From the NCBI GenBank assembly GCA_905250885.1, contig CAJNOQ010003365.1, forward strand, positions 1 through 20,505: 20,505 bases of DNA. The letters run 5' to 3'. The notes beneath the pieces are model-generated. The model did not search any database and had not been told where the DNA came from. It saw nothing but the letters and a program-made list of their open reading frames with translations. The translations under genes and the position numbers were made by a program. Positions 1-10,042 of this stretch are shown in pieces. Origin of the DNA: Didymodactylos carnosus. Lineage: Eukaryota; Rotifera; Eurotatoria; Philodinida; Philodinidae. Position 1 is the first letter of the stretch; every line of letters starts with the position of its first letter.

Positions 1-84
1 CAATCGTCATTTTGTAGAGCGTTTTTTACTGCATCTTTTCTTCATAGAGACAAATTTACAACCACTTGTTTCACTATAGAAAAA

Positions 85-90
85 TTTATT
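85..90 (-). terminator. Candidate polyadenylation signal for PES1
   Basis: On the minus strand this is a canonical AATAAA hexamer, about 50 bases beyond the PES1 stop codon. The following minus-strand sequence (towards position 1) is T/G-containing, as expected downstream of a cleavage site. The motif is common in AT-rich DNA, so the call rests mainly on its position. Confidence 0.4.
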
Positions 91-141
91 ATTCAAATCG
101 AGTCAGGACTTCTGGCCCACCCTTTATGCTTCCGTAAATAA

Positions 142-3100
142 TCACAAATCGTAGACGCTTACTTCCTGTCGTTTCTTCTTCTGTGTATATTTAATTTTGT
201 CATATAAACGTTTATGTTTTTTCGGTATTGTCATTTCTCTCAAACGTTTCTCTTCATCACTCTTTCTTTTTACGATATGTTTAACATTTAGGTTTTGTAT
301 TTCGCCACTTCCAACGCGCATCGATTTCAACTATAAATACATCCATACTAAAATAAATGAAATCTGAAGCTCAGATAAGATTCGTACCCGCTTATCTTTT
401 TCTTGCTGTTGTTGTTGTTCCGTTTGTCCACGCGGTAATGCATCATCAATATTTTCATCACTTTTTTTTGTTGGCTTTTGATCACGATTCAAATACGCGC
501 TATTATCAACCAGATTTAAGGGCTCAGCTAAATACAACAGTTGACACATCCCATGGAGCACTCTTTGTCGATTTCCAAGATATACTTACTAATCTTTTCT
601 TCCACTATAGGCTCATCACGATTTAATAAACGTAATTTCTCTGGTGGAATATAATCAGTTTCTTTCTCATCAACAAATGGTGATAAATGAGGTGGTAATA
701 CACTGCCTTTAAAAAAAAGAATAAATAGAACGAATAAACAACAAACTTCTTCTCATACCTGGTAGATAATCGTCGATTGGTAATTGTTTTCGTGCGTTGA
801 TAGAATCAAATATCCATTGAGGTTGAATATAAATTCTAAATAATAGTATTTTGTGTAACTATGTGACATTATGGTAGTTTAATAAATACCTCTTAACAAA
901 CATTTCTGTTAAAATTGGACGATCAATAATTTCATGTGTAATACACTCATCTGATTCATCATATGTTGAACCAGCATAAAATGATTTATCCCAGGACACA
1001 TCACCACCACATGCACTAAAGTTATACGATAAGATTTTAACTTCTGTTTGATATTTGTCTTTTGATATCATCTTACCGAATAACAAATGCAAACATTTCA
1101 CGTGGTACTTCTCGACTAATAAAAAATTTACAATTTTTGAATAATGATTGAATTTGTTTTGTTTCTTCTTCTTTTTTCTGACGTTCTTCATTAGCTTCTT
1201 TATCACCAAGCTTAGAAATAATACAGTTTTCAATAAATGAATAAAGTTATGATGAGTATTAATGCCTACCAATTCGGCTGCTTCAACATCTGTTTCCATT
1301 TCATCAACCGCAATACTTTCTGGTTTTTTCATTATTGGTAAACCGAGTGATGATAAAAACTAAACAATACTCTAGTTGAACAACAGTTACTGTAAAAGTG
1401 TCTGACATACTTCATCGGTAAATTCATCTTCTGAACATAATTTTGATAAAGATGTTGTGGCAGAAAATGTGAGCTAAACAAATAACAAATACACAAATTA
1501 TTTCTTAAATTCGACTTCTTAAATCCTTTTTCTCATTATGTTACTTACTTTTGGTGGATAAACAAGTCCATATTCGGTATAAAGCTTATAATTAATAAAT
1601 CCTAAGAGTGTTGTATAAAATTCTAGAAACGTTGCCATTATTTTAAAATCAACATCTGCTGGATTCTAAAAGAATAATCATTTATGATTACTTAAAATCA
1701 GATGAACATTTAAGAAAAAATACTCACTTTGTGACCAAGTTTATGTGGTACAATCCATGTTATTAATTCACCACGTATTTCAGCTTGAAAATAGTAACCT
1801 TTTATAGATATAAAACATTTTTTTAATGTTCCAGATGCAATAACATAATGAAGAAATTCCACGGATAAACGTCGACATAAACGAAGACGTGGTTCATATA
1901 ATTTTTTCAATAACGGAAAGTTCGCAAATAAAAAAACTAGATAGAAAAAATAACAGTTTATTAACGGATGAGAATTTTAGAACTGTAGACATAATCACAG
2001 CAGCTATTTTTAAATCGATTATTTAATTTTTATTGAAAATATTGAAAATTCGACATTTCGAAAATACACTTTTCATTTTCAAGAAAACACACAGATAAAC
2101 AAACTATACTGTAACGTTCGAATCAAAAATATAAGTTCTACTAATATATACAGATCTTTATATGTGAAATTCTACAGAGTGAAAGGGATAAAATAAAAGA
2201 CCATGTCTAGATATTTATGAAAGTAGACAAGTTATAACATTGAAGTAGACGAGTATGTAACTATTCAACAGTTAATATAGATAAAACAAAGAAAAATAAT
2301 TTCTTTCTAATATAAATACTATTCAACCTCCTGGATCTGGGACTAAATTTTTGAAATGCCATTTGGAAAGATGAAAAGTACCGTATGAACGTACCGTATT
2401 GTTAAGTTTAGGTTGATGATTCAAAATGATGAGAGATTCTTTAATCAGAAGGCGATATGTATTATCGTCTTTTTACATCCGTCCCAATTGATTGTATGAT
2501 TTGTGTCTTGAATGTGTCGAAAGAGAGCAGATTTATTTTGTTTAGTAGTAGAATATTATTTTCAGCGAGTGCATAATAGATTTTAGGTTTTTCCGCTATA
2601 CAAGCAAAACGTTTAAAGTCTACCTGATCAGAATAAGATGTAACCTTCATTCTTGATCTAATCTTTTTTATCCATCCTGAAAAGTCTTGTGTAGAAAATT
2701 CGTTCATAAACTTAATAATATATAATGAAAATTGTATTTTCGAAATGTCGAATTTTCAATAAAAATTAAATAATCGATTTAAAAATAGCTGCTGTTATTA
2801 TCTTAACAAGACACTAACAGATTATCATATAATCACTAACATAGAACTAAAAAGTTACATACCCAACGTTAAACAATCATCTAAATCTCTTAATGCATCA
2901 ATAAACGATGGATATCTTAAAAAACAAAAAATATAAATTAATTCATATCATATTTATCACAAGCAAACGCACCTTTCTCGAACAATATGATCTAATTTAT
3001 AAAACGGACGATTATCACGAATTATTAATTCTTTACTCTTCTCTCGTCGTGCTTTGGCTTTTGTCAAACGACGAAGATAAACCTAGAAGATCAAAATATG

Positions 3101-3529
3101 TAACAATCACCACATTTCACAAAATTCATCTTCAAACTACCTTTAGATGTCGAAATTTATTGATAATCGGTTCATGTGTTAAAAATCGAATGTCTTTTGA
3201 ATAATAATATGTTTTATTAGCTAATCTACCACGATTTGCTTTACGTCGATTACGTGGTTCAACTGGATAGATTCCTTTCAATATACACAAACGTCTACAG
3301 AAAAAAGAGAATTTTAACAATAACAATTCTTAGATTTTGCAATGAATGCAAACAGACCAGCAATACTTACCGAAAATCAGATAAGGTTAATTGTAGTTTT
3401 CGTAATGCTTGGTTACGGCTAGTATAGGTGACAGCCGCACCTTTTTGATACTAAAAAACAAACAGTCAATATTAATAAGACCAATTTATCTACAATTATA
3501 AAACCTACTTTTTTTTGCATTTTAGTCAT
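142..3529 (-). CDS. PES1: Pescadillo homolog (PES1), 15 exons, 559 aa
   Basis: Pescadillo is the scaffold of the nucleolar PeBoW complex (PES1-BOP1-WDR12) needed for 60S ribosome maturation. Exons: 3529-3509, 3450-3371, 3294-3141, 3082-2973, 2915-2863, 1936-1728, 1665-1549, 1473-1411, 1359-1270, 1210-1077, 1015-890, 835-759, 706-590, 527-388, 330-142. They sum to 1680 nt, all introns are GT-AG and the phase holds throughout. Family landmarks in order: [11 protein letters not shown] (exon 3), [32 protein letters not shown] (exons 4-5), [12 protein letters not shown] and [11 protein letters not shown] (exon 6), [12 protein letters not shown] (exon 7), then a BRCT domain at about residues 320-412 with the ACGGDVSWD turn and the [11 protein letters not shown] tryptophan, then LPPHLSPF, a charged Q-rich stretch and a lysine-rich tail. 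Human PES1 is about 588 aa, so the length fits. Thirteen introns are 51-76 bp; intron 5 is 926 bp because it holds a transposable element. The first ATG is used; a splice acceptor lies 21 nt upstream. Confidence 0.95.
1994..2798. mobile_element. TIR element (MITE-like, TA target) in PES1 intron 5
   Basis: Long terminal inverted repeats bound this 805-bp segment: left arm 1994-2074, right arm 2726-2798. Both read inward as about ATMACAGCAGCTATTTTTAA, followed by TCGATTATTTAATTTTTATTG and CGACATTTCGAAAATACA. The arms are nearly identical except for a 9-bp direct duplication (TATTGAAAA type) in the left arm. The dinucleotide TA flanks both ends (1992-1993 and 2799-2800), the target duplication of Tc1/mariner-type elements. 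There is no transposase-length ORF, so it is probably non-autonomous. It sits entirely within a PES1 intron, leaving about 119 bp of host intron. The superfamily is inferred from the TA target alone; slippage of the end by one or two bases is possible. Confidence 0.8.
2462..2707 (-). CDS. Small unidentified ORF inside the TA element (81 aa)
   Basis: This is an open frame of 81 codons, starting just inside the right terminal repeat and ending about mid-element. The composition is protein-like ([45 protein letters not shown]) and not low-complexity. I recognise no transposase motif such as a DDE/D catalytic triad or helix-turn-helix. It could be a captured host exon, a remnant of the parent element's protein, or chance. 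No splice sites or 5' context argue for expression on its own. Confidence 0.2.
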   Translation of the reverse strand: MNEFSTQDFSGWIKKIRSRMKVTSYSDQVDFKRFACIAEKPKIYYALAENNILLLNKINLLSFDTFKTQIIQSIGTDVKRR

Positions 3530-3560
3530 GATTGTTCGTTATTATTCAATCTAAAACATA
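3530..3560 (-). promoter_or_regulatory. Splice acceptor 21 nt upstream of PES1 ATG (cis or trans)
   Basis: Reading the minus strand, a T-rich tract ending in TATGTTTTAG (AG at 3552-3551) is followed by a 21-nt leader without an ATG, then the PES1 start codon. It matches the consensus of the coding-intron acceptors in the same gene. It may accept a trans-spliced leader or end a 5'-UTR intron. Confidence 0.6.
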
Positions 3561-4165
3561 GAATAAGTAAACAAATTAGAGTCTAATAAGTTTTTTTTTC
3601 ACGTAAGTATATGCGGTAAAATTTGTAACAAAAAGTTCAGCATTGAGCGATTCAGTTGAATTACTAATGTAGATGAAACGGAAACAAATCATTTCTTGAT
3701 TATTATAAGGTCAGAAAGATGCACTCTGATCAGTCTTGAGAACTTTCTTACAAGCTGTGAGCGATTTTCACATTCTACTATGAGTAACAAAAATAAACTA
3801 AAAGTTTTGATTAGAAATTAGGTTTGTTATATTAACTGAACAGAAAAAAGTTGATGAGATACTTTTTCCTACAACGTGCTCATCTAAGAGATACTGAAGA
3901 TACTCTAGTAATGACTTACGTCCCATTCTTTATTACGCTAGAATGCATAAATAAAATAGAGAGCAACAAAAAAAAGGACGAATTCATCCATCATTTTGAT
4001 CGTTCGATCTATGCAATAAAAAACTCAAACCAAAACATACACTTAATTGTATGAAAAAACTTTTAAAAAGAAATTTCTGAGTGTTAAGAAAGACACTATA
4101 ACTAAAGGTAAAGAATATCACTAATTTAATTAATTTAATACTGATTACTCATAATTAGTGTAAGT

Positions 4166-4493
4166 TCAATAACCCAGTGATTTTAATTTTTGCTCATTTC
4201 GTCTATAGATTCCACGTAAGTCATGATGGAGTTTAGTTCGATCACAACCAATTGAAAATTAGCTCAAAAATACATCATCATTATCCTGTAACGATAGAAA
4301 TCCTATTTTATTTTCTTCGTTCATTTATCTGAACGGTACTAGCAGAATAGAGAATTTTTCATCTAAATTTTAGTAAATTTTTTCCAGTAAATTTTTTAGT
4401 AATATTCTTTGTTCCATCGCCTGATCTAAAATCATGAATGACATGTGCAAATTCAATCGGTAATAGAACTAATACATTGATTTGAACAGTCAT
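4166..4493 (-). pseudogene. Possible decayed gene fragment, unidentified
   Basis: Two minus-strand pieces look coding. The first (4493-4359, 44 codons from ATG) contains a hydrophobic stretch, INVLVLLPIEFAHVIHDFRS, followed by GDGTKNITKKF. The second (4258-4166, 30 codons) reads GCDRTKLHHDLRGIYRRNE then QKLKSLGY. The frame leading into the second piece contains a TAA, and the pieces are separated by about 100 bp without a clear intron structure, although a TATCGTTACAG acceptor-like site lies between them. The pieces could be the membrane-proximal and tail parts of one membrane protein, or unrelated chance frames. I do not recognise the family. Confidence 0.25.
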
Positions 4494-5140
4494 TATGGTG
4501 ACTTTTAGACATCCTTATAAATTATGCAAAGATGTAACAACCATCAACAATAAACAAATAAATGTAAAAAAAGAAAATAATCTTTCTAATAAACACGGTT
4601 AACTTTTTTATTGACTTTTTTAAGAGGATGCAATACCACATCGGTAAAGGAAAAAGCTCTTCAACGTGTCTCATTCAACTACACTAAAGAACAGTTTTTA
4701 TCCAGCATTTTCGAGCAAAAAAAGGAATAGATCGTAATATATCGTCTAATATTAAAAGCAAAATTTGCGTAGTGTTATTTAATATATTCTAATCTATTTA
4801 TTAGCGAATATAGATAGAACAATAAAACGACATTTCACTCGCTAAGAGTAGAGAGTACTATGCAGGGAATGCAAACAAGTATTTAATCCAGAAGATATTA
4901 ACACGTTTAGACAGAAATATTCACATCTTAAAAAAACAACGTATTACATGAAAAATAGAAAAAATTACGCCAACAAAAGGACTACATAAGGATAATTAGC
5001 CGAAGACTTTTCATCAACTGTTATTTCTACTACAATCTAACACATAACATGATTCAAATAAACTATTAATAAAAAATTACGCCAATACGTTTTATAAACG
5101 GATGTTTACGAACAGTATCCGCGTCATTTTCTTCATTCTA

Positions 5141-5239
5141 ACTTATAAACCTTAATAAATGTTTAAAAAAGCAACAGCTTATAAGCCAAATTTAATAAAT
5201 GGTTTAAAAGAACATCAACAAGTTATAAGCCATTACTCC
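5141..5239. repeat. Short degenerate tandem repeat, about 2.5 units
   Basis: The unit is approximately RSTTATAARCC, then TAATAAATGKTTAAAA, then RCAWCA. Unit 1 is 5141-5176, unit 2 5177-5220, and a partial third 5221-5239. The units share 75-80% of bases, with a short insertion in unit 2. No coding role is evident. Confidence 0.45.
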
Positions 5240-5529
5240 GTGTATCATCTACACCAACGTTATAGAACTTATTTCTTTCCAGCCAATGATAGTCCGAATC
5301 CGGACTCTACGCAAGAAACACAAAGAAGACGCTAATAGCAACTCCATTTGAAAAGGAGGGAGTTGTTAGTCAGTCGACGAAACCATCTCAGAAAAATAAC
5401 CAACAATTCCACCTCGTCGTTCACGAGAAGTATATAACTCTGGGAACTAACTATTTCTATTTATCGTACGTACAGACCAGAGGCGACAAATTCTGATTCT
5501 CTAAAGTGAAAGACAAGAGTGTTTTTCTT

Positions 5530-5558
5530 GAACCGACAGTTTTTCCAAACTGTCGTTC
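5530..5558. other. Strong hairpin, 12-bp stem, TTCC loop
   Basis: The arms 5530-5542 and 5547-5558 pair over 12 bp with a single bulged C (core CGACAGTTT/AAACTGTCG) around a TTCC loop. Two more perfect short hairpins lie 170-250 bp to the left: AGTCCG/CGGACT at 5291-5306 and CAACTCC/GGAGTTG at 5339-5365. The cluster sits just downstream of the FN3-like gene's stop codon, so it might belong to that 3' UTR or to an independent structured RNA. Confidence 0.35.
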
Positions 5559-5801
5559 ACACTTAGCAGCTGTTTGTTCGCAACTTTGTACGCGTCTAAT
5601 GTCTATATATATTACCTTTCAGAAATTCTTTTAACTTAAATCGCATTGAACAGTAATTTACTTCAGAATTTTGGTTACACCTTCTCATTCATGTGGAATT
5701 ATGCATTTTATCTTATAGTCGGAGACTCTTTGTTCTGTTGTTAAAAGAAAGACAGCTGTTGAAAACTCACTATGATCTATAGTTTTTCTTTGAATTATAA
5801 A

Positions 5802-7118
5802 TTATAAAGGAAAACCTCGGGCACCATCACCCTTTTGTACTAATGATACTCTTGTTGACCAAGGTTTAGAAGCCTCTAGAATGTGGACCATTGATTGAAA
5901 ACTAGGTGTTTGCTCTTCATCTGGCACGATATTTTCATCAAAATCAAAGTTATTTTCATCTTCGTTTCCACTAGTACCACCTATGTCAAACGTGACAGAT
6001 TGATGATCATCATGTTGAACCGATCGTCTCGAAAATGGTGATGAATGTGAACAGGACGACCGACGACTTGGTAAGGAAAGATGGGTTGCATAGGCGGGTG
6101 TTAGATGTTTTCGCGCGGGTGGATCTGTGTTTAGTATTGTCGATGTTGTATTCGTATCCTGATCGTTACTATCAAGAAGAACGCCAAGACTTTCGCTGAG
6201 GAGTAACGCCGTTTTATTTAGATCATAGATTAATAGATCTGTTACTCGTTTCAACGGTATCATATTGTTTTTGACACCTATCAACGATTGTTCTTCATCT
6301 TCTTCAATTATTTGTGTATTATTTAATGCGGGATGAAACATTTTCATATTACTCGACGTATTTGTTTCGAACGAGTTTGAAGACATTACATCACGTAATA
6401 AATTTGCTTTGGGAAAAAGCATTTGACGCATGATTTTAAATATTCGACGTTTTCGAATAGAATGAACAATATGTAAAAAACAAAGTATTCCACAAACGAT
6501 TGCATACTGGAATACTATGACAGAAAAGGAGTGTTTAGTGTCTATGTCACGTTGCTCTGGATGACTGTATTTATGATAATTAAAATAGATATCTTGGCAA
6601 AATATATTCTTTGGATCTGGGACTAGTCTCTTGCCCGTATTGTTCACTGATCGTGATTCATAGATGAGTAAACAGACAGAATGTTTTCCATGCTCAACAT
6701 CCTCTAAATAAATTATATTTGTATTGTTTTCCCCAGATTCAAATGGTCGAATAGATAATTCACGTAATTTAGTGCGATTATAGCGAGCAGTATATTTCAT
6801 ATAAGCACTTGATGTCGGATAAAGTGAACCAAATAGCTGAAATGTAACACGGACCGTATGTTTGTCGATAAACTGCCAGGAACTCTCATAATAAGAATGC
6901 TCGTTTGTCGTATCATGTGGTATTTCCATCATTGTGAAGGTAGTGCTGGTGGTAGTTCTTTTCTTTTTGTTTAATTTAGTCAAATTTGAAAATTGAGCAA
7001 TTTTTTGTGATATATTACGATGAAAATGATTTTGTATCACTTTGCCATTAACACTCAAATCGTGAGCTAAATGAATGATGATTATTAATTTTAAATATAC
7101 TAACAACAACAATCGCAT
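5802..7118 (-). CDS. Single-pass type I membrane protein with FN3-like ectodomain, 438 aa
   Basis: This is one uninterrupted exon. Residues 1-20 form a signal peptide (MRLLLLVYLKLIIIIHLAHD). The ectodomain has sequons at N35, N45, N114, N131 and N159. Residues about 80-180 resemble a fibronectin type III fold: conserved W81, alternating strands such as HTVRVTFQLFG and AYMKYTARYN, and a late GKHSVCLLIYE strand with Cys149 and Cys174 possibly paired. The transmembrane helix is about 198-220 (FSVIVFQYAIVCGILCFLHI), followed by a basic stop-transfer RKRR. The ~215-residue cytoplasmic tail holds an acidic patch (IIEEDEEQ), an arginine/serine-rich stretch (SRRSSCSHSSPFSRRS) suited to phosphorylation, and an acidic DENNFDFDEN region. 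The architecture suggests a cell-surface receptor or adhesion protein; I do not recognise an ortholog. The ATG is chosen for the signal peptide and the acceptor 19 nt upstream. Confidence 0.85.
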   Translation of the reverse strand: MRLLLLVYLKLIIIIHLAHDLSVNGKVIQNHFHRNISQKIAQFSNLTKLNKKKRTTTSTTFTMMEIPHDTTNEHSYYESSWQFIDKHTVRVTFQLFGSLYPTSSAYMKYTARYNRTKLRELSIRPFESGENNTNIIYLEDVEHGKHSVCLLIYESRSVNNTGKRLVPDPKNIFCQDIYFNYHKYSHPEQRDIDTKHSFSVIVFQYAIVCGILCFLHIVHSIRKRRIFKIMRQMLFPKANLLRDVMSSNSFETNTSSNMKMFHPALNNTQIIEEDEEQSLIGVKNNMIPLKRVTDLLIYDLNKTALLLSESLGVLLDSNDQDTNTTSTILNTDPPARKHLTPAYATHLSLPSRRSSCSHSSPFSRRSVQHDDHQSVTFDIGGTSGNEDENNFDFDENIVPDEEQTPSFQSMVHILEASKPWSTRVSLVQKGDGARGFPL

Positions 7119-7150
7119 TATTACTCTATTTGTATTCCTGAAAACAAAAA
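7119..7150 (-). promoter_or_regulatory. Splice acceptor 19 nt upstream of the FN3-like gene ATG
   Basis: The minus strand reads TTTTTGTTTTCAG (AG at 7139-7138), then a 19-nt ATG-free leader and the start codon. This gene has no coding intron, so an acceptor here is best explained by a trans-spliced leader or a 5'-UTR intron. Confidence 0.6.
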
Positions 7151-10042
7151 CAATGCTTCAATGTTACGTATGATAGAATAAGAAAAGAAAATTTGCAAAA
7201 AAATTTGTATTTTTGTTAGTTCTCAGCATTCTAAATATGAATATCTCTGTAATAACTCTAATACCATGTTTCAAAAAGATTTCAAGGATAAAAGTTTCGT
7301 GGCTTTCTACAACAAAACTAGTTTTCATTGCATTGTGCATCAACCAAAGTTCATCGAGTTATTTTATATCAACGAGGTTGAATATATTTATACTAAAATA
7401 AGGCCACATTTAACATCTGAAATGAATATCTAGTGGCTTTTGTTCTTACTTATGTGCGTTTAGAAATAAGCCCGTCTTGAAACGCATAAAGGAAGGTATA
7501 TCCTAATGAATCGTGTTATTTCATACACGCTTCTATGATAAAAGATGTTGAAAGAACGTGCTAAAACGCGTCTGAGTAAATGTTACTTTACACTTTCTCG
7601 GTATTGCACACATACAAACGTGTTCAGACTCGTTTTTAGTATTTTCCGTCAAGAAAAGAAGCGTTTGGGCGAATTAGCTTCACATATTTTTAAAATAAAC
7701 GTGTTTCTCTAATTACTCGAAAAAAGGACTCTAAATGCATCTGTAGTAAACGTATTCCTGTGTTTGTCTTTCATATGTGTTTGATCATGACCGAGAACAT
7801 GTTTGTCTATGATTTCAAACTCAGAACATGCTTGAACGCGCTTTTTTACAAACACAGAAAAAATCACTAGTTAATCGGCAAATTATGGCACCGTCTTATG
7901 TTCGTATCACAGCTGTAGAATGGTCTCTCCGCAATACGTACCTGATGCAATGAAAAATTCGTGTATCAGCAAGAATGTTGCACTAACTTCTTTTTCATAG
8001 TTTCAATTACATAGTCACAGAGTGACTTCGAGTTGTATCTCTTAATATTTGCTAGTTCTATGTATAGCTTCCTTTTCCACCTCTCTTGCCTCACACACTT
8101 CAAACATCTATATCTATCATATTAAAATATAATAAACAAAACTTATTACCGTAGCAGAGTTATTTTGTATTGTTTTTGACCACAACAAAATAATCCTTAT
8201 TGAATAATGATTTCTCTTTTTCGCGTTTATTTGTGATATTACCTAGATGAACGCATTATTTTGGTGCCCATTAATATATCAAAATTTTTCTGCATTTTTA
8301 ATCGATATTCAAACATCGAAATAAAATAACTATTGTTCGCACAGAATGTACTGCACGCATACATACAGACACAGCTGTTGTCATATTGAGAAATATAAAA
8401 GCTGTTTTTACACACATTTGGTAAAAATATGATTTGTGTTCATTGGTTTGACTAAACTAGTAATACGATCGTCGTGCTATAGTCAACTTACATTCTCGTT
8501 TATATTACAGAACGTTTTGTAAATCCAAATTTGGATAAAACAGTTTCTAATATAAAAAGAATGACGTATGTGATAATGGTTTATCGTACGAAGTAGTCGG
8601 TAGTAATTTTGTCAAATTGATTTTTGTCGTCTTAAAAAGATAGAAGTATGCGTTTAAGGCCTAAAAAGGCAAAAATTATGGTTCGTTTTTTGTCAAAATC
8701 TACAGTGAAATGTTTAACGTAAAAAAGCGTCCACGTTGTTTTCTTTTAACGTTAATTATTACATAAAATATTACTGTGTGCTGTTGACTTAAATTTTCTA
8801 TCGTATGATATAGTGCATTATATTTATCGGCGATGTCATGCGTTGAAAATATTTTTGCGCTCAATTGAAAGAAGATCATACCAATTCCATAAAATTCGCT
8901 TCTAAACACTAACAGAAGATCGATCTCCTCCAAGACAGCAGAAGTCACTTAGAAAACTTACTAAATAGAGAATGTAAGGGGATAAGGCTGTTCTCTGTTT
9001 CCCAACAGAATCGATTTTTTCTGATGGAGTAACGTGTCAGAAAGACATCTGTACGATTTTTCCCCATTTAGTTACCCGAAATTCTGATACAAGATTTTTG
9101 AAGTCTGTAGTATCGCTTAGAATTTCTAGAAATTTTTTACCGGATATTTTTGAAACATATGGATTATAAGCGGTTTTTTACACTGATCACAAATATCACA
9201 TTTAAAATTGAAAAGTATTTATTCGATCAAGAGAATTGAGTTTTTCTGAAAAGAAGATGATATCTCACAAACTTTAATCTCTGTCGATAATCAAAGGTAT
9301 TTTTATTTTTTTGAAATTAGTTTAAAACGTTTGATTATTTGCTTCAGAAAATTATCAAGTTCCATTGAGAAGTCGAAATAGGTCAAGACAAAATCTAAAC
9401 AGCGAAAACAAAAACCATTTTTTTTCATTTTGTCTCCAGTGTATTCTAAGGAAACGCTTGAAGCAATGAGAGGAAGAAAATAGTCATATGTAAGTCTATT
9501 TTCATTTACATGTAAGTCATATAGTAAATAAATTGATTATTGGTAAATTGATAAAATTCTGTTCTATACATCATATGTTTTGAATAAATTTGATTCAATC
9601 TTCAATCAATCCATCTACGTATATGATCTGACAAAACAAGGGCAAGCATTAAATAATTACAATAAGAAACTGTCAATTTGTCTATAAAATTGGTGCTAAA
9701 AAAAAAATTCTTCGCTAAACACTAAAATTCTTTTTTATATAATAAAGAAAATTCAACAAATAATCATTGTAAGAGAGTCAATAAAATTTTTTACATTAAT
9801 ATTTGTTGACTACTATGATCAAACATAAAGTCGACAGAGGAAAAAAAAAATACATACAATAAAAGAAACAAACAGTGCTATATTAAGAAAAGCAACTGCT
9901 GATCTCTAGTAACAATAGCAACAAAAAGTTTAAAAAAAGAAGCGTGCACAAAAAATCTACTATTACATTGACGAGAAAAAGATAAATAACAAGAGAAAAG
10001 TGGACTAAAAAAATGGCAAAAAATATTATTTAAAATTTTGTT
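7151..10042. other. Long spacer without a supported gene
   Basis: This is 2.9 kb of AT-rich DNA. The part next to the FN3-like gene (about 7450-7850) is unusually rich in AAACG/CGTTT/ACGTG words and may hold its promoter. At 9484-9526 the words CATATGTAAGTC and TACATGTAAGTC are repeated with short inverted flanks. A minus-strand frame at 8700-8948 (82 codons) has moderately protein-like content (SAKIFSTHDIADKYNALYHT) but lacks an ATG, has no clear splice partners and no recognised family. From about 9700 to 10040 the sequence is A-rich and featureless; it probably includes the 3' flank of the F-box gene. Confidence 0.4.

Larger units (their letters stand above)
3561..5801. other. Spacer between PES1 and the FN3-like gene
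   Basis: This is 2.2 kb of AT-rich sequence without a convincing intact gene. It contains a small gene relic (4166-4493, minus), a short degenerate tandem repeat (5141-5239) and three hairpins (5291-5306, 5339-5365, 5530-5558). A plus-strand frame at 3851-4054 has low-complexity lysine/asparagine content and looks like chance. The promoter of PES1 should lie at the low-coordinate end, but I see no distinct TATA or initiator motif I would defend. Confidence 0.5.

Noticed and set aside
357-626. Plus-strand open frame of 89 codons
   Set aside because: It is the antisense shadow of PES1 exons 13-15 and the introns between them.
2112-2124. GTTCGAATC word resembling a tRNA B box
   Set aside because: No A box, acceptor stem or cloverleaf can be drawn around it, and it lies inside the TA element.
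2908-3427. Plus-strand open frames across 2908-3204 and 3236-3427
   Set aside because: Antisense shadows of PES1 exons 2-5, which carry clear family motifs on the minus strand.
3851-4054. Plus-strand 67-codon frame
   Set aside because: Lysine/asparagine-rich composition from AT-rich DNA, with no domain, splice sites or conserved motif.
8700-8948. Minus-strand 82-codon frame
   Set aside because: It starts at GTG rather than ATG, has no convincing neighbouring exons and no recognised family; noted in the spacer entry only.
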